Assembly (NCBI GenBank): GCA_016708265.1
Contig: JADJGA010000003.1
Location: 496,001 to 560,000, forward strand
DNA: 64,000 nucleotides
Direction of reading: 5' to 3'
DNA from: Saprospiraceae bacterium
GTDB lineage: Bacteria > Bacteroidota > Bacteroidia > Chitinophagales > Saprospiraceae
Made by a program: the position numbers and the translations under genes. Below the pieces are notes generated by a model. The model did no database searches and had not been told where the DNA came from. It worked only from the letters and a program-made list of their open reading frames with translations. This document shows positions 28,842 through 37,727 of this stretch, in pieces (position 1 is the stretch's first letter; every line of letters begins with the position of its first letter).

Positions 28842-29474
28842 ATGCAGAAACAAAATTATCGTAAGGATCAGAAACAATACTATCAGCCCGGCATAAAACC
28901 CGGGCTTATCACTTTGCCTTCATTAAAGTTTTTTATTATCCAGGGGCAGGGAAATCCCAATGATGAATTTTTTGGAGATTATATTCAGGTTTTGTATGCT
29001 TTATCATATGCTGTAAAAATGAGTCCCAGGCAGGGTAAAACTCCTGAAGGATATTTTGATTATACTGTTTTTCCTCTCGAGGGAGTATGGGATATTTTAG
29101 ATGAAGCCAAAGCAGATTTTACCGGTACCATCGATAAAAACACTCTGATATTTAACCTCATGATCCGTCAGCCTGATTTTGTAAGTATTGAATTTGCTGC
29201 AGAAATAATTGAACATACAAAATATAAAAAGAAGCTTCCTTTGCTCGAAAAGGTAAAATTTGAATCAATAGAGGAAGGTATGTGTGTTCAGATGATGCAT
29301 ATCGGACCTTTTGATGATGAACCACAATCATTTCAGAAAATGGAGGATTTTAACTCCGAACATGGACTCAAAAGAATTTCAAAATTACATCGGGAAATAT
29401 ATCTTTCTGATCCAAGAAAAACTGCTCCGGAAAAACTAAGGACAGTTTTAAGATTCCAGTCTGAAAAAATATAA
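28842..29474 (+). CDS. Stand-alone GyrI-like small-molecule-binding protein
   Basis: 210 residues, cytoplasmic. It starts one base after the AraC/GyrI stop. Sequence features of the GyrI-like family are LPSLKFFIIQGQGNPNDEFF, YDYTVFPLEGVWDI-type segments, LIRQPDFV and VQMMHIGPFDDEPQSF, where the H-I-G-P-F/Y motif also occurs in the regulator (RHIGPYKGD). Related proteins bind or hydrolyse small toxic molecules. Together with the neighbouring regulator and acetyltransferase this suggests a detoxification cassette in which the sensor domain and a separate binding protein share one fold. Confidence 0.88.
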   Translation: MQKQNYRKDQKQYYQPGIKPGLITLPSLKFFIIQGQGNPNDEFFGDYIQVLYALSYAVKMSPRQGKTPEGYFDYTVFPLEGVWDILDEAKADFTGTIDKNTLIFNLMIRQPDFVSIEFAAEIIEHTKYKKKLPLLEKVKFESIEEGMCVQMMHIGPFDDEPQSFQKMEDFNSEHGLKRISKLHREIYLSDPRKTAPEKLRTVLRFQSEKI

Positions 29475-29476
29475 TT

Positions 29477-30247
29477 ATGGAAAAAATCATCAAACTCACC
29501 AGCGACAATATTGCATCAGAACATATATGCTGCGCATTTGCCGACAAAAAATGCCTTCCCGGCTATAATCTGAAAAAAGAATGGCTAAGTGCACAGTTCG
29601 GCAATGGATACACTTTTAAAAAACTTGATGTCAGAGGCAAGGTTTTTATAGAATACGTACCATCTGAACATGCCTGGATACCAGTTGAAGCGAAAAACTA
29701 TATGTTCATCAGTTGCTTCTGGGTTTCAGGTCAGTATGCCGGAAAAGGCAACGGTAAAAGATTGCTCGAAGAGTGCATAACTGATTCAAAAGAACAGGGT
29801 AAAGATGGTATTTTTATAGTTACCGGAGATAAAAAACGACCTTTCATGTCTGATCCGAAATTCTTAAAAAAACATGGCTTTGAACGTGTCGATACAGCAA
29901 TTCCTTTTTTTGAATTATGGAGAATGAAGCTCAAAACGGATGCTGCAGAACCCAGATTCATGGATAGTGCAAGAACAGGGAATGTAAAGACAAAAAACGG
30001 CATAGTGGTCTATTATTCAGATCTGTGTCCTTTTAATGATTATTACATCAATGTTTCGCTCCAGCAATATGCTGACAGCAAGGGAGTGCCTTTGAAAATC
30101 TATAAAATCGAATCAAGGGAACAGGCTTTAAATTTACCTGTACCTTTACTCATTACCAGTGTTTTCTATAATGGCAAATTTGTTTCTCAGCTTGTGAAGC
30201 CTGACAAGGAACTTGATGCCGTGATAATGACTATGTTAAATACCTGA
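29477..30247 (+). CDS. YoaP-like GNAT acetyltransferase with C-terminal thioredoxin-like domain
   Basis: 256 residues. The N-terminal half is a GNAT domain; the acetyl-CoA loop reads GQYAGKGNGKRLLEECI (about residues 86-102, Q/R-x-x-G-x-G/A), and FLKKHGFERVDTAIPFFEL closes the domain. The C-terminal half (about 170-256) is the YoaP-type domain: GIVVYYSDLCPFNDYYIN, then VPLLITSVFYNGKFVS with a cis-Pro-like VP, which looks like a thioredoxin/glutaredoxin fold with one cysteine. It begins 2 bp after the GyrI-like gene and ends the operon. The substrate is unknown. Confidence 0.85.
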   Translation: MEKIIKLTSDNIASEHICCAFADKKCLPGYNLKKEWLSAQFGNGYTFKKLDVRGKVFIEYVPSEHAWIPVEAKNYMFISCFWVSGQYAGKGNGKRLLEECITDSKEQGKDGIFIVTGDKKRPFMSDPKFLKKHGFERVDTAIPFFELWRMKLKTDAAEPRFMDSARTGNVKTKNGIVVYYSDLCPFNDYYINVSLQQYADSKGVPLKIYKIESREQALNLPVPLLITSVFYNGKFVSQLVKPDKELDAVIMTMLNT

Positions 30248-30273
30248 AAATGATCTCTTCAGGCTGAGTTTTA

Positions 30274-31247
30274 TCACTTTTGCACGATATAATCATTATT
30301 TAACTGAGGTGATGCACCATTCAGTCTGAAAAATACCCTGTAGCCATAGTGGTCTGAAACAGTATTATTGTTTTTAAATATTACATCATTGCCAAGGATT
30401 TCCATACAACATTTTTCATCTTTAAAAACACATAATCGAGTTTTTGACCCGGCTCAAATGATGAATTATAAAAATTAGGCTCAAATGTGAGTTCATCACT
30501 TGTTATCTTTTCATCAGAATCTAGTAATGCAAACTTTTTTACCATTGTGAAGTATTCCCATAATTTTCCCTTTTTCATCTTATCTTTCACAATATCAGGA
30601 TGTTGCATATTATAGTCACCTGCAAAAATAGTCGGATATTGTTTGTATTCTTTAATTTCACCAAGTGTTTTTTCAATAAATTCAATCTGGTCTATTCTGC
30701 ATCTCTGCGAATTATAATTATCTCCTGAATATAGATGTGTATTAAGAATATTAATGTGTTCCCCGTTTATATTTACTGTAGTGAACAGAAAACCCTTTCT
30801 TCCGGTTTTTTCAATCAGCGAATAATTATCATCTACAGGAAATTGAAAGAAATATTCTGAGATCACCGGAAATCTTGAAAATGTAGCCAGTCCTCCGTTG
30901 CAATCCATTTTCAAAATATGATTTACCGACCTGCTGCATTTGAGGTCTGTCATTGAAAAGTAATCTTTTCGTAAATTGTTTTTTATCACTTTTCTCAGCT
31001 CATCATTAAATGTTTCCTGAAGACAAATTATATCAGACCCGGCAGAATTCAAAGAGCTGATCAATTTAAAAAATCTGTTCTCATTTGTAGCTTGTTTGTA
31101 CCAGAATGGCAAACCCCATGCATTAAGTGTGACAATTGAAACCGAATTTTCATAGCTCTCAATATTGTTACTTATTGTTTTGTAAAATATACCGGTTGTC
31201 TGAATTGAAGAAGGAATCAGCAAAATAAAAATTATTAAATATTTCAT
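30274..31247 (-). CDS. Exported endonuclease/exonuclease/phosphatase-family hydrolase (one frameshift)
   Basis: About 324 residues with a signal peptide (IIFILLIPSSIQTTG). EEP-fold motifs are VTLNAWGLPFW, DIICLQETFND (metal Glu), NILNTHLYSGD, IFAGDYNMQHPD (Asp-x-Asn) and LDYVFLK. The normal C-terminal catalytic motif SDHYGYRVFF is recovered by shifting one base near 30408, ending YIVQK at 30274. NAWGLP and THLY are typical of the neutral-sphingomyelinase-like branch, so a phospholipid or phosphodiester substrate outside the cytoplasm is plausible. A DNase role cannot be excluded. The gene stands alone. Confidence 0.85.
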
Positions 31248-31519
31248 TCTTTTTTCTGCAAAAATAAAAGGCCGGTATTAGTTTAAACTTAACTGGTTAT
31301 TAAGAGATTATTATTTTTTGCAATGTATTTTAAGTTATTATTAAGGATAATCAAACTTAAAATAATATCCACATTAAATAAGTGTTCTGCCTTAAGGCTA
31401 TATACTTTTTTGTACAACCATGTTCTATGAATGAATTGACCTGTACAAAAAGAATGAGGATTATTCCAACTGATATATTTTTTCATACGTCTTAATATAT
31501 GTTATAACAAACTAAATTT

Positions 31520-31842
31520 ATGAGATTCCTTTTATTGATTATGTTTTTATTTGTACTCTGTTCATGTTGCAAGGATGAAAATTGCAATTCCACCGAATTA
31601 CCTGATTGCATCCGGCAAATGATCGATGTGGTCGGGGATGCACCACCTTTAATTTCTGTAAAAATGCAGAAGGTTGACGGTGAATGCCGCTACTGGCTAA
31701 ATACCGATGCAATTTTGAAGTTGGCCCAATACATTGTCAACTCAAATGTGACACTGTTTGCTATTATGGTGGAAATTATCCAACGTGATTGCCTTGATGA
31801 TTATAATGTGATAAATGGGAAACAATATGGGAAACTAAATAA
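31520..31842 (+). CDS. DUF6970-like small lipoprotein, copy 1 (frameshifted)
   Basis: About 107 residues. The lipoprotein signal LLIMFLFVLCSCC is followed by NSTELPDCIRQMIDVVGD, VKMQKVDGECRYWLNTDA and, after one or more one-base shifts, DCLDDYN and DKWETIWETK with a stop at 31842. The pattern of a conserved Cys pair, Y-W-x-N/D and a W-E-x-I-W-E end fits a small Bacteroidetes lipoprotein family (I believe DUF6970). The function is unknown. A second copy follows within 20 bp. Confidence 0.7.
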
Positions 31843-31859
31843 TTTAAAAAAAAGCTTTC

Positions 31860-32180
31860 ATGAAAAAATACTGTTCATCTTTTTCAGCTTAGTTATACTC
31901 TCCTGCAGCAAACAGGACGATTGTAATACGGAGAATTGCCTGATTGCATCCAGAAGATTATTGATATTTCTTCAGCACAACCATTCCTGACTGTAAAAAT
32001 GCAAAAAGTCGATGGAGAATGTCATTACTGGCTGAATACCGGTGCCAATGCCTGGGATGGAGTTCGAATACATTGTAAATGACAATTGCGATACGTATGT
32101 GTTTATTGTGGTTTTGCCAGCCTCCGGAGTGCAACCAAAACTATTCATTTGACAAATGGGAGATAGTCTGGGAACCCTGA
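31860..32180 (+). pseudogene. DUF6970-like small lipoprotein, copy 2 (frameshifted tandem duplicate)
   Basis: The ATG at 31860 opens MKK; adding one A to the A6 run gives ILFIFFSLVILSCSKQDD, a good lipoprotein signal. Further shifts recover PDCIQKIIDISS, VKMQKVDGECHYWLNTGA, AWDGVEYIVND and NQNYSFDKWEIVWEP with a stop at 32180. VKMQKVDGEC-YWLNT is shared almost exactly with copy 1, showing tandem duplication. Several shifts are needed, so this copy may be genuinely decaying, or the region may be badly sequenced. A terminator follows. Confidence 0.65.
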
Positions 32181-32210
32181 AAAGGATAGTTCACACTTTT
32201 TTAACTGATC

Positions 32211-32238
32211 AAACCCGATACTTTAATCAGGGTTTTTT
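32211..32238 (+). terminator. Terminator after the lipoprotein pair
   Basis: AAACCCGAT (32211-32219) pairs with ATC-A-GGGTTT (32226-32235, one bulged base) and ends in a T-run. The next 250 bp before the YIP1 gene contain no gene. They do hold an 11 bp inverted repeat, AAACCTGATTA (32309-32319) with TAATCAGGTTT (32436-32446), and a nested arm pair GATTACAAACCT / AGGTTTTGTAATC, which could form a leader structure. Confidence 0.7.
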
Positions 32239-32485
32239 AAGATTGTCATTCGAATTTCCTATAAAATACAAATTACTGACAAATTACTAAATCAAACAAA
32301 ACATAAAAAAACCTGATTATTTTGAAACTTCATAAAAACAATTACTTTAGTGGGTTGAAATGGAAAGACATTGTATTGGATTACAAACCTGTTTTTTTTA
32401 TAAGAAATGTGATTAAACTTAGGATATAGGTTTTGTAATCAGGTTTCCTTCTTTAATTGTATTTTTTTAACCAAATATAAATAAA

Positions 32486-33073
32486 ATGGAACAACTGATC
32501 AACCTCGCAAAAAAATTTATCCTGCAACCCAAAGATGCCTGGGAAATTGTTAAAGATGATACTGCAACTGCTCAGCAGCACATTATGAATTATCTTATTC
32601 CGCTGACTCTGATTCCGACAATTGCAACTTTTATCGGTCACGGATTCATCGGAATGGGAATAGTAGGCCCTTCAATACGATGGGGATTGACTGAAGCGGT
32701 AACTATTTTTATTTCAATGATCCTTGGAGTTTTTGTTTCAGGTTTTATAATTCAAAAACTGGGGCCAACTTTTGAAGCTCAGGTCAGCTTTGATAAAGCC
32801 GTAAAACTGGTAGGTTTTGCGTACACTCCTATGCTGGTAGCAGGAATTTTGTATATCATTCCTGCACTGGGAATGCTTGTCGGACTGGCAGGGCTATACA
32901 GTCTGTATGTTCTTTACACAGGCTTCAAACCTATGACGGGAGTAAGTGAAGAAAAATCAACCGGATATTTCGTTGTAAGCCTTATTGTAATAATCGCTGT
33001 TTACATTATCATTGCCATTATCCTGGGTGGACTTTTTGTGACTTTTGGAATAGGAAGAGCTGGATTGTTCTGA
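32486..33073 (+). CDS. YIP1-family membrane protein
   Basis: 195 residues. The short N-terminal cytoplasmic part INLAKKFILQPKDAWEIV, with the P-x-x-A/T-W motif, is typical of bacterial YIP1/DUF1282 proteins. Five membrane helices follow, with FDKAVKLVGFAYTPMLVAG and LYSLYVLYTGFKPMTGV, the latter a family signature. The role is unknown; eukaryotic relatives act in membrane traffic, but bacterial ones are uncharacterised. The frame is intact. The long leader before it contains the inverted repeats described with the upstream terminator. Confidence 0.88.
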   Translation: MEQLINLAKKFILQPKDAWEIVKDDTATAQQHIMNYLIPLTLIPTIATFIGHGFIGMGIVGPSIRWGLTEAVTIFISMILGVFVSGFIIQKLGPTFEAQVSFDKAVKLVGFAYTPMLVAGILYIIPALGMLVGLAGLYSLYVLYTGFKPMTGVSEEKSTGYFVVSLIVIIAVYIIIAIILGGLFVTFGIGRAGLF

Positions 33074-33214
33074 TATTTAATATTTATCATTACATTTTTG
33101 ATAATCGGGTTCCAATGGTGAATTCCGATGGGGTGTGGTATTATTTTAAAATACCATTGTAATTGCTTTTTAATCTGATCATTATCTATACTTTAATTTA
33201 TAAATCCAATTATC

Positions 33215-33670
33215 ATGAAAACAATTTATTTACTTTTTATTTCAATAGTATCACTTGTGCTGGTCAATTCCTGCAAAAATGAATCTGCCTCTTTAAATCC
33301 TGATGCTACAGTTAAGGAAATAGTAAAAGAAATGGAAAAATCCAAAACATTTATTATCAAATACAAGATGGTAGTTAATTATGAAGATACAAAAAATGTT
33401 TCCACGTCTACGGAATGGATAGATTTGGTTAATGACAGGTTAGCAATCGAAACCGAATCCGAAGTTAACATGATGGGTGAAAAAAGGAAAAACAAAGATC
33501 TAAAGGAAATGAAATCAAAAATGTGGTACTATCAGGGCATTCCTCTGAAAATGGCAAATGCTTACTACAATATGGAAGCTGTTGAAATACAGGAAAATGT
33601 TGATATTCCTGCAGAAAAATTTGAGGTACCTGCAGGGATTAAGATCAAGGATATGCCAGGGATGAAATAG
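33215..33670 (+). CDS. Small lipoprotein of unknown function
   Basis: 151 residues. The signal ends in the lipobox LVLVNSC (Cys about 20). The mature protein has helix VKEIVKEMEKSKTFIIKYKM and then strands with EWIDLVNDRLAIETESE, MWYYQGIPLKMANAYYNM and PAGIKIKDMPGM. The layout recalls LolA-like or outer-membrane lipoprotein sorting folds that test lipid or metal, but no motif proves it. The frame is intact. It is followed by a long repeat block and not obviously cotranscribed with the lipocalin gene. Confidence 0.65.
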   Translation: MKTIYLLFISIVSLVLVNSCKNESASLNPDATVKEIVKEMEKSKTFIIKYKMVVNYEDTKNVSTSTEWIDLVNDRLAIETESEVNMMGEKRKNKDLKEMKSKMWYYQGIPLKMANAYYNMEAVEIQENVDIPAEKFEVPAGIKIKDMPGMK

Positions 33671-33850
33671 TTAGGAATTACGAATTGGGAATTACGGAAT
33701 TACGGAATTGGAAATACGAAGTACGATTTACGATTTTTGAATTGTTAATTGTCAATTCTAAACAATTTAAACCTTCTAAACAATCTAAACCTTCTAAACA
33801 TCATAAACTTCATAAACTTCATAAACCTCATAAACCTTATAAACTTTCAG
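33671..33850. repeat. GGAATTAC and CTTCATAAA tandem arrays before the lipocalin gene
   Basis: Starting at the lipoprotein stop, units GGAATTAC / GAATTGG / GTACGATTTAC repeat up to about 33740. After a short TTGTTAATTGTCAATT piece, about nine units CCTTCTAAA, CTTCATAAA and CCTCATAAA continue to 33845, ending 3 bases before the next start codon. The second array is the same family as that before pth at 24356. No gene is contained in the block, though it happens to be open in one frame. Confidence 0.85.
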
Positions 33851-33852
33851 AA

Positions 33853-34395
33853 ATGCCAAAAGACAAAACCCTGATAAAAATCATTATTCTGTTTTACATC
33901 ACTTCAATTTTTATGATTACACCTATGAGATCACAGGAACTGAAAACAGTGGAAAATGTCGATATCACAAGATATGTCGGCAAATGGTACGAAATAGCTT
34001 CATTTCCCCAGAGATTTCAGAAAGGCTGTCATTGTACCACCGCAGAATATACTCTCACAGACCAAGACTATGTTCTTGTCGAAAACCGCTGCAACAAGGA
34101 CAGCATAAACGGAAAGGAATCCTATATAAAAGGTAAAGCATTCTTAGAGAAGAATACTGGAAATGCTAAACTAAAGGTACAGTTTTTCTGGCCATTCAGG
34201 GGCAAATACTGGATAATAGACCTTTCTGAAGATTACAGTTATGCGGTCGTAGGTCATCCTAACAGGAAATATCTGTGGATCTTGTCGAGAACATCCGTGC
34301 TTGATTCAAAAATCTATAATGATATTATTATACGAATAAAAGAAAAAGGCTTTGATATTGATAAATTAGTTAAGACAAATCATAAAGAGATTTGA
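33853..34395 (+). CDS. blc: Bacterial lipocalin
   Basis: 180 residues from the ATG at 33853 (MPKDKTLIKI). An earlier in-frame ATG would translate the repeat array and is rejected. A signal peptide (IIILFYITSIFMITPMRSQ) precedes the lipocalin domain: DITRYVGKWYEIASFPQRF (G-x-W motif), a conserved Cys pair (KGCHCTTAEY and ENRCNKD), VQFFWPFRGKYWIIDLSEDY and GHPNRKYLWILSRT (R-x-W/L-W-I-L-x-R). Blc proteins sit in the outer membrane or periplasm and bind lysophospholipids or fatty acids during envelope stress. There is no lipobox here, so it is probably soluble rather than lipid-anchored, unlike E. coli Blc. Confidence 0.93.
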   Translation: MPKDKTLIKIIILFYITSIFMITPMRSQELKTVENVDITRYVGKWYEIASFPQRFQKGCHCTTAEYTLTDQDYVLVENRCNKDSINGKESYIKGKAFLEKNTGNAKLKVQFFWPFRGKYWIIDLSEDYSYAVVGHPNRKYLWILSRTSVLDSKIYNDIIIRIKEKGFDIDKLVKTNHKEI

Positions 34396-34453
34396 TCTAA
34401 AATTGGTTGTTTAAATATTTCTTTAACTGTAGACAGTTTTTTAGGACAATTTT

Positions 34454-36696
34454 ATGTTTAAAAAACTTTATAATATTTTAAGAATCATACCCGTATGGGC
34501 AATCGCACTGGTATGTATTGTTGTTTTTACAAATACCGTTTTTTTTATCAACAGGTTTAATTCTCCCTATGATGGTAAAATGGTAAAAAGCCATACTGAT
34601 TGGCATATTAAAGCGGTCATGAAAGGAAGTCCGGCTGATATTGCAGGGATAGAACCAGGAGATTTGGTTTTTAGATTTTTTCCTAAAGATTCCAGTCTAC
34701 TTGAAAAACGAATATCTTTTATATGGGGAGCTTATAAATCGGGAGATGTCATTAATTATACAATCAAAAGGGACGGTAACGAATTGACAATTCCTGTGAC
34801 GCTGGGTTCAATAATGGATAAATATGGGCCATTTTATATTTTGCTGTATGTAATTTTATTATCATTAGTGTTTTAAGTCTATTTATACTCTATAAAAAGC
34901 CGGGAGCCTTAGCGGTGAAATTATTTTTTGTTTGTATTCAGTTCTTTATTATCCTGTCAAATGGACGAATGATGTTTTACCAGGATTTGCCTGCAAATGT
35001 TGCAAATGCATTTTATTGGACAACAGCTTTTCTGACCGGACCAACAATGATACATTTTCATCTGATTTTTCCTGAAAAAACTGCGATTATTAAACGATTC
35101 CGTAGTATTCCATGGATTTTTTATGGATTATCCTTAATTGGCCTCTTTTTTATTATTGGGTACTATACTTTTTTTAATTCATCGCAAATAATATCAGCCC
35201 GAGTTAATTTCATTGAAATTGAAAGGTTGATTCCTTTTTGGTATTCAATGACATTGTCTTTAGCATTGCTTATTGCCCTTTTTCAGTTTACAACAATTAA
35301 AAACTCTTTAGCTAAAAACCAGCTAAGAATAATAGTCTTAGGAGCCTCGATATCGTTAATTTTACCATTTATCCGGGCTTTTTTCTTTGAATTAAAAACA
35401 GAGAATTGGAAAATTATTCCGTTTATTTCCCGGATCTCATCAGCGGGATTACCACAATAATCCTGATCATTTGCATTCTCATAGCCATTTTCCGGTATAA
35501 AATCTGGGAGACAGGGCTTTATATCAGTACAGCATTTAAATATATCGTTGCTTCTGCATTTATTTCCGGCATTTATCTGGTTCTGATTTTTATGGCAGAT
35601 ATGTTAGCAGCTGATGAATCTGTTTCAATGAGGTTTGCAGTACTGTTCATTTCAATCCTGGTATTTGTTTTCTTACGCAACAAACTGCAGATGCTTCTTG
35701 ATAAATATTACTATAGAAAAGCTTATAATGCTGAAGTTGTGATATCCGAATTTGAAAGCAGGACCTCGGGCTTTTTCGATCTGGATATTTTATTTAAAAA
35801 AATAGGGATTGAACTGGACAGGATTTTTCATTTCAGCTCATTTGCATTATTTTATAAACAGGGTGAAAACAATTATAAGCAGATGGCATTGATCGGTAAA
35901 GGAAATAATTTGGATGATAAATCATTTGTTCCGGATGCCGAGTTTCATTTTAAAAGCTGAAAAATCAAAAGTTTTCTCTTTATTTGAATTAAAAGGAGAG
36001 TATACATATTTCACAGAAATGAAGGGGACCTCATTGTGCCCGTTCAATCGGATGGACATCTGGAAGGTTTTATTATTTGCGGGCCAAAAAATCAGGAAAG
36101 TGTATGATCATAAGGATGTAAAAGTTCTTGAGCTTTTGGCTAAAAGGATCAATGCACTGGTTTTTACTGCAAAACTATATAAAAAAGATCTTGAAAATCA
36201 GCTTGCACTGTTCAATGAAAGACACAGGATATCGCGGGATATGCATGATGAACTGGGAGCTGGTCTCACTAAAATAACCATGCTCAGTGAATTACCTTCA
36301 TTGCCTGACAGTAACAAAATGGATGCTTTCAACAGATTGAATAAGATTTCCGTTTCAGCAAGAGACCTGGTTTCAAAACTAAATGTCATAATCTGGGCGC
36401 TCAATCCAAATTACAATAATCTGGAAAGCCTGATTGGATACATTAGAAGGTATTTTGGAGATTTTCTTGAGAATACAGGTATTGATTTCAGGATCAGTAA
36501 TATCGACAATATTCCTGATATCAGAATAACGCCTGAATACCGGAGAAATGTTTATTATTCGGTACAGGAAGCGGTGAATAATGCTGTCAAACACAGTTCC
36601 TGTACCCAAATTGCTATTCATATAGCCTTGAAAGAGGGTTTTCTGAAAATCACTATTAATGATAACGGCATCGGCTTCAATCCCGAAAAAACATAG
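34454..36696 (+). CDS. PDZ-membrane-GAF sensor histidine kinase (HisKA_3 type, several frameshifts)
   Basis: About 750 residues, reassembled. Order: one membrane helix, an extracytoplasmic PDZ-like domain (AVMKGSPADIAGIEPGDLVFRF), about eight more helices, a GAF-like domain (recovered by two compensating shifts near 36020 and 36098 as VPVQSDGHLEGFIICGPKNQ), then the kinase. The phosphoacceptor motif is RHRISRDMHDELGAGLTKI and the ATP-binding motifs are YYSVQEAVNNAVKHS (N box) and INDNGIGFNPEK (G1). Breaks near 34868 (T4), 35428 and 35957 are single-base. The sequence after G1 cannot be read cleanly, so the last ATP-lid part is uncertain. With the downstream NarL-type regulator it forms a two-component pair. 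A periplasmic PDZ input suggests sensing of envelope protein ends. Confidence 0.82.
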
Positions 36697-36800
36697 TCAT
36701 ACCGGAATGGTTTATCGCGATAAAACTGAGATTCAGCCTACCATAAAAATACAACAAATGTGTGATTGTTTTTATCCTGAATCTTATTTACTTTTGCATC

Positions 36801-37432
36801 ATGAAGGACTTGATAAAAGTAGTAATCGTCGAAGACGACAAAGTAATGCTTGAAGGCTTGAAAACCATAATCAATATGCATCCCGGATTTGAATGCGTAG
36901 CCGGTTATTTTTCGGCAGAGGATGCTATTAAGAACATCCATAATAATATTCCTGAAATCATATTGATGGACATTAATCTTCCCGGCATGTCAGGGATTGA
37001 TTGCGTAAAAATATTGAAACCGCAATTGCCTGAAACTCAGTTTATGATGTGTACCGTTTATGAGGATAATGACAGTATATTTGAATCATTATGTGCCGGA
37101 GCTACCGGATACATTTTAAAAAACAGTGTACCTGCAAAAATTTACGAAGCGATCAATGATCTGTATAATGGAGGTTCTCCGATGTCATCTACCATTGCCA
37201 GAAAAGTTATTTCAACTTTCAATAAAAAGGAACCAAATATAATTGAAACAAATAAAATTACAAAAAGAGAAACTGAAATACTCGATCTTTTGGCAAAGGA
37301 TACAGGTATAAAGAAATTGCAGACCTTTTATTTATCAGTTTTGATACAGTCAGGACCCATATTCACCATATTTATGAGAAACTCCAGGTTCAATCCAGGA
37401 CAGAAGCCATCAACAAATTCTACCACAGTTGA
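36801..37432 (+). CDS. NarL/LuxR-type response regulator (one frameshift)
   Basis: About 210 residues. The receiver domain has VVIVEDDKVMLEGL, the phosphoacceptor Asp in EIILMDINLPGMSG (about residue 56), and a conserved Lys in GYILKNSVP. The DNA-binding part starts ITKRETEILDLLAK; correcting one base near 37305 gives YRYKEIADLLFISFDTVRTH and IHHIYEKLQVQSRTEAINKFY, a standard LuxR helix-turn-helix. The gene starts about 100 bp after the HisKA_3 kinase and is its cognate regulator by family pairing (HisKA_3 kinases work with NarL-type regulators). A TACTTTTG box at 36789-36796 lies directly before the start. Targets are unknown. Confidence 0.88.
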
Positions 37433-37481
37433 TTTTCCCCTATTTTTATTTATAATGCGAATCAAGAGTTAATTTTTTTTT

Positions 37482-37603
37482 TGCCACCATCCCGATCGTT
37501 ATCGGGACTAAGACACTAAGAAACACCAAGATGTCTAAGTAAAATTTTTAGTTTTTTTTGTGTTCCGATACTATCGGAATTGTGCCTTCGAGTCTTAGTG
37601 GCT
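37482..37603. repeat. MITE-like element with two CCGAT palindromes
   Basis: The ~120 bp block begins TTGCCAC and ends AGTGGC. Its outer parts are imperfect inverted repeats (ACTAAGACACTAAG at 37507-37520 against the inverse GAGTCTTAGTGGC at 37590-37602). Each half contains a palindrome: TCCCGATCGTTATCGGGA (37490-37507) and TTCCGATACTATCGGAA (37563-37579). A related palindrome TCCTGATATCTATCGGGA occurs at 51673-51690. The block is non-coding and lies between the regulator and the Kelch gene. Similar pieces are common in Bacteroidetes, from memory. Confidence 0.7.
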
Positions 37604-37727
37604 ATATAACAACTGGTTATAATTCTCAACTCTTGATTGGTATTAATAATTTAACTAGAAAAAATCACACAAAATTCGTATTGATTTAGAGTTGCATTTA
37701 GAGTTATTTTGTATAAAAAATAATGTC

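Noticed and set aside
32300..32450. Riboswitch upstream of the YIP1 gene
   Set aside because: Inverted repeats are present, but none matches the conserved core of a known riboswitch class, and the YIP1 function gives no ligand clue.
33685..33852. N-terminal extension of the lipocalin by about 56 residues
   Set aside because: It would translate the tandem repeat array and place the signal peptide internally; the ATG at 33853 gives a normal exported lipocalin.
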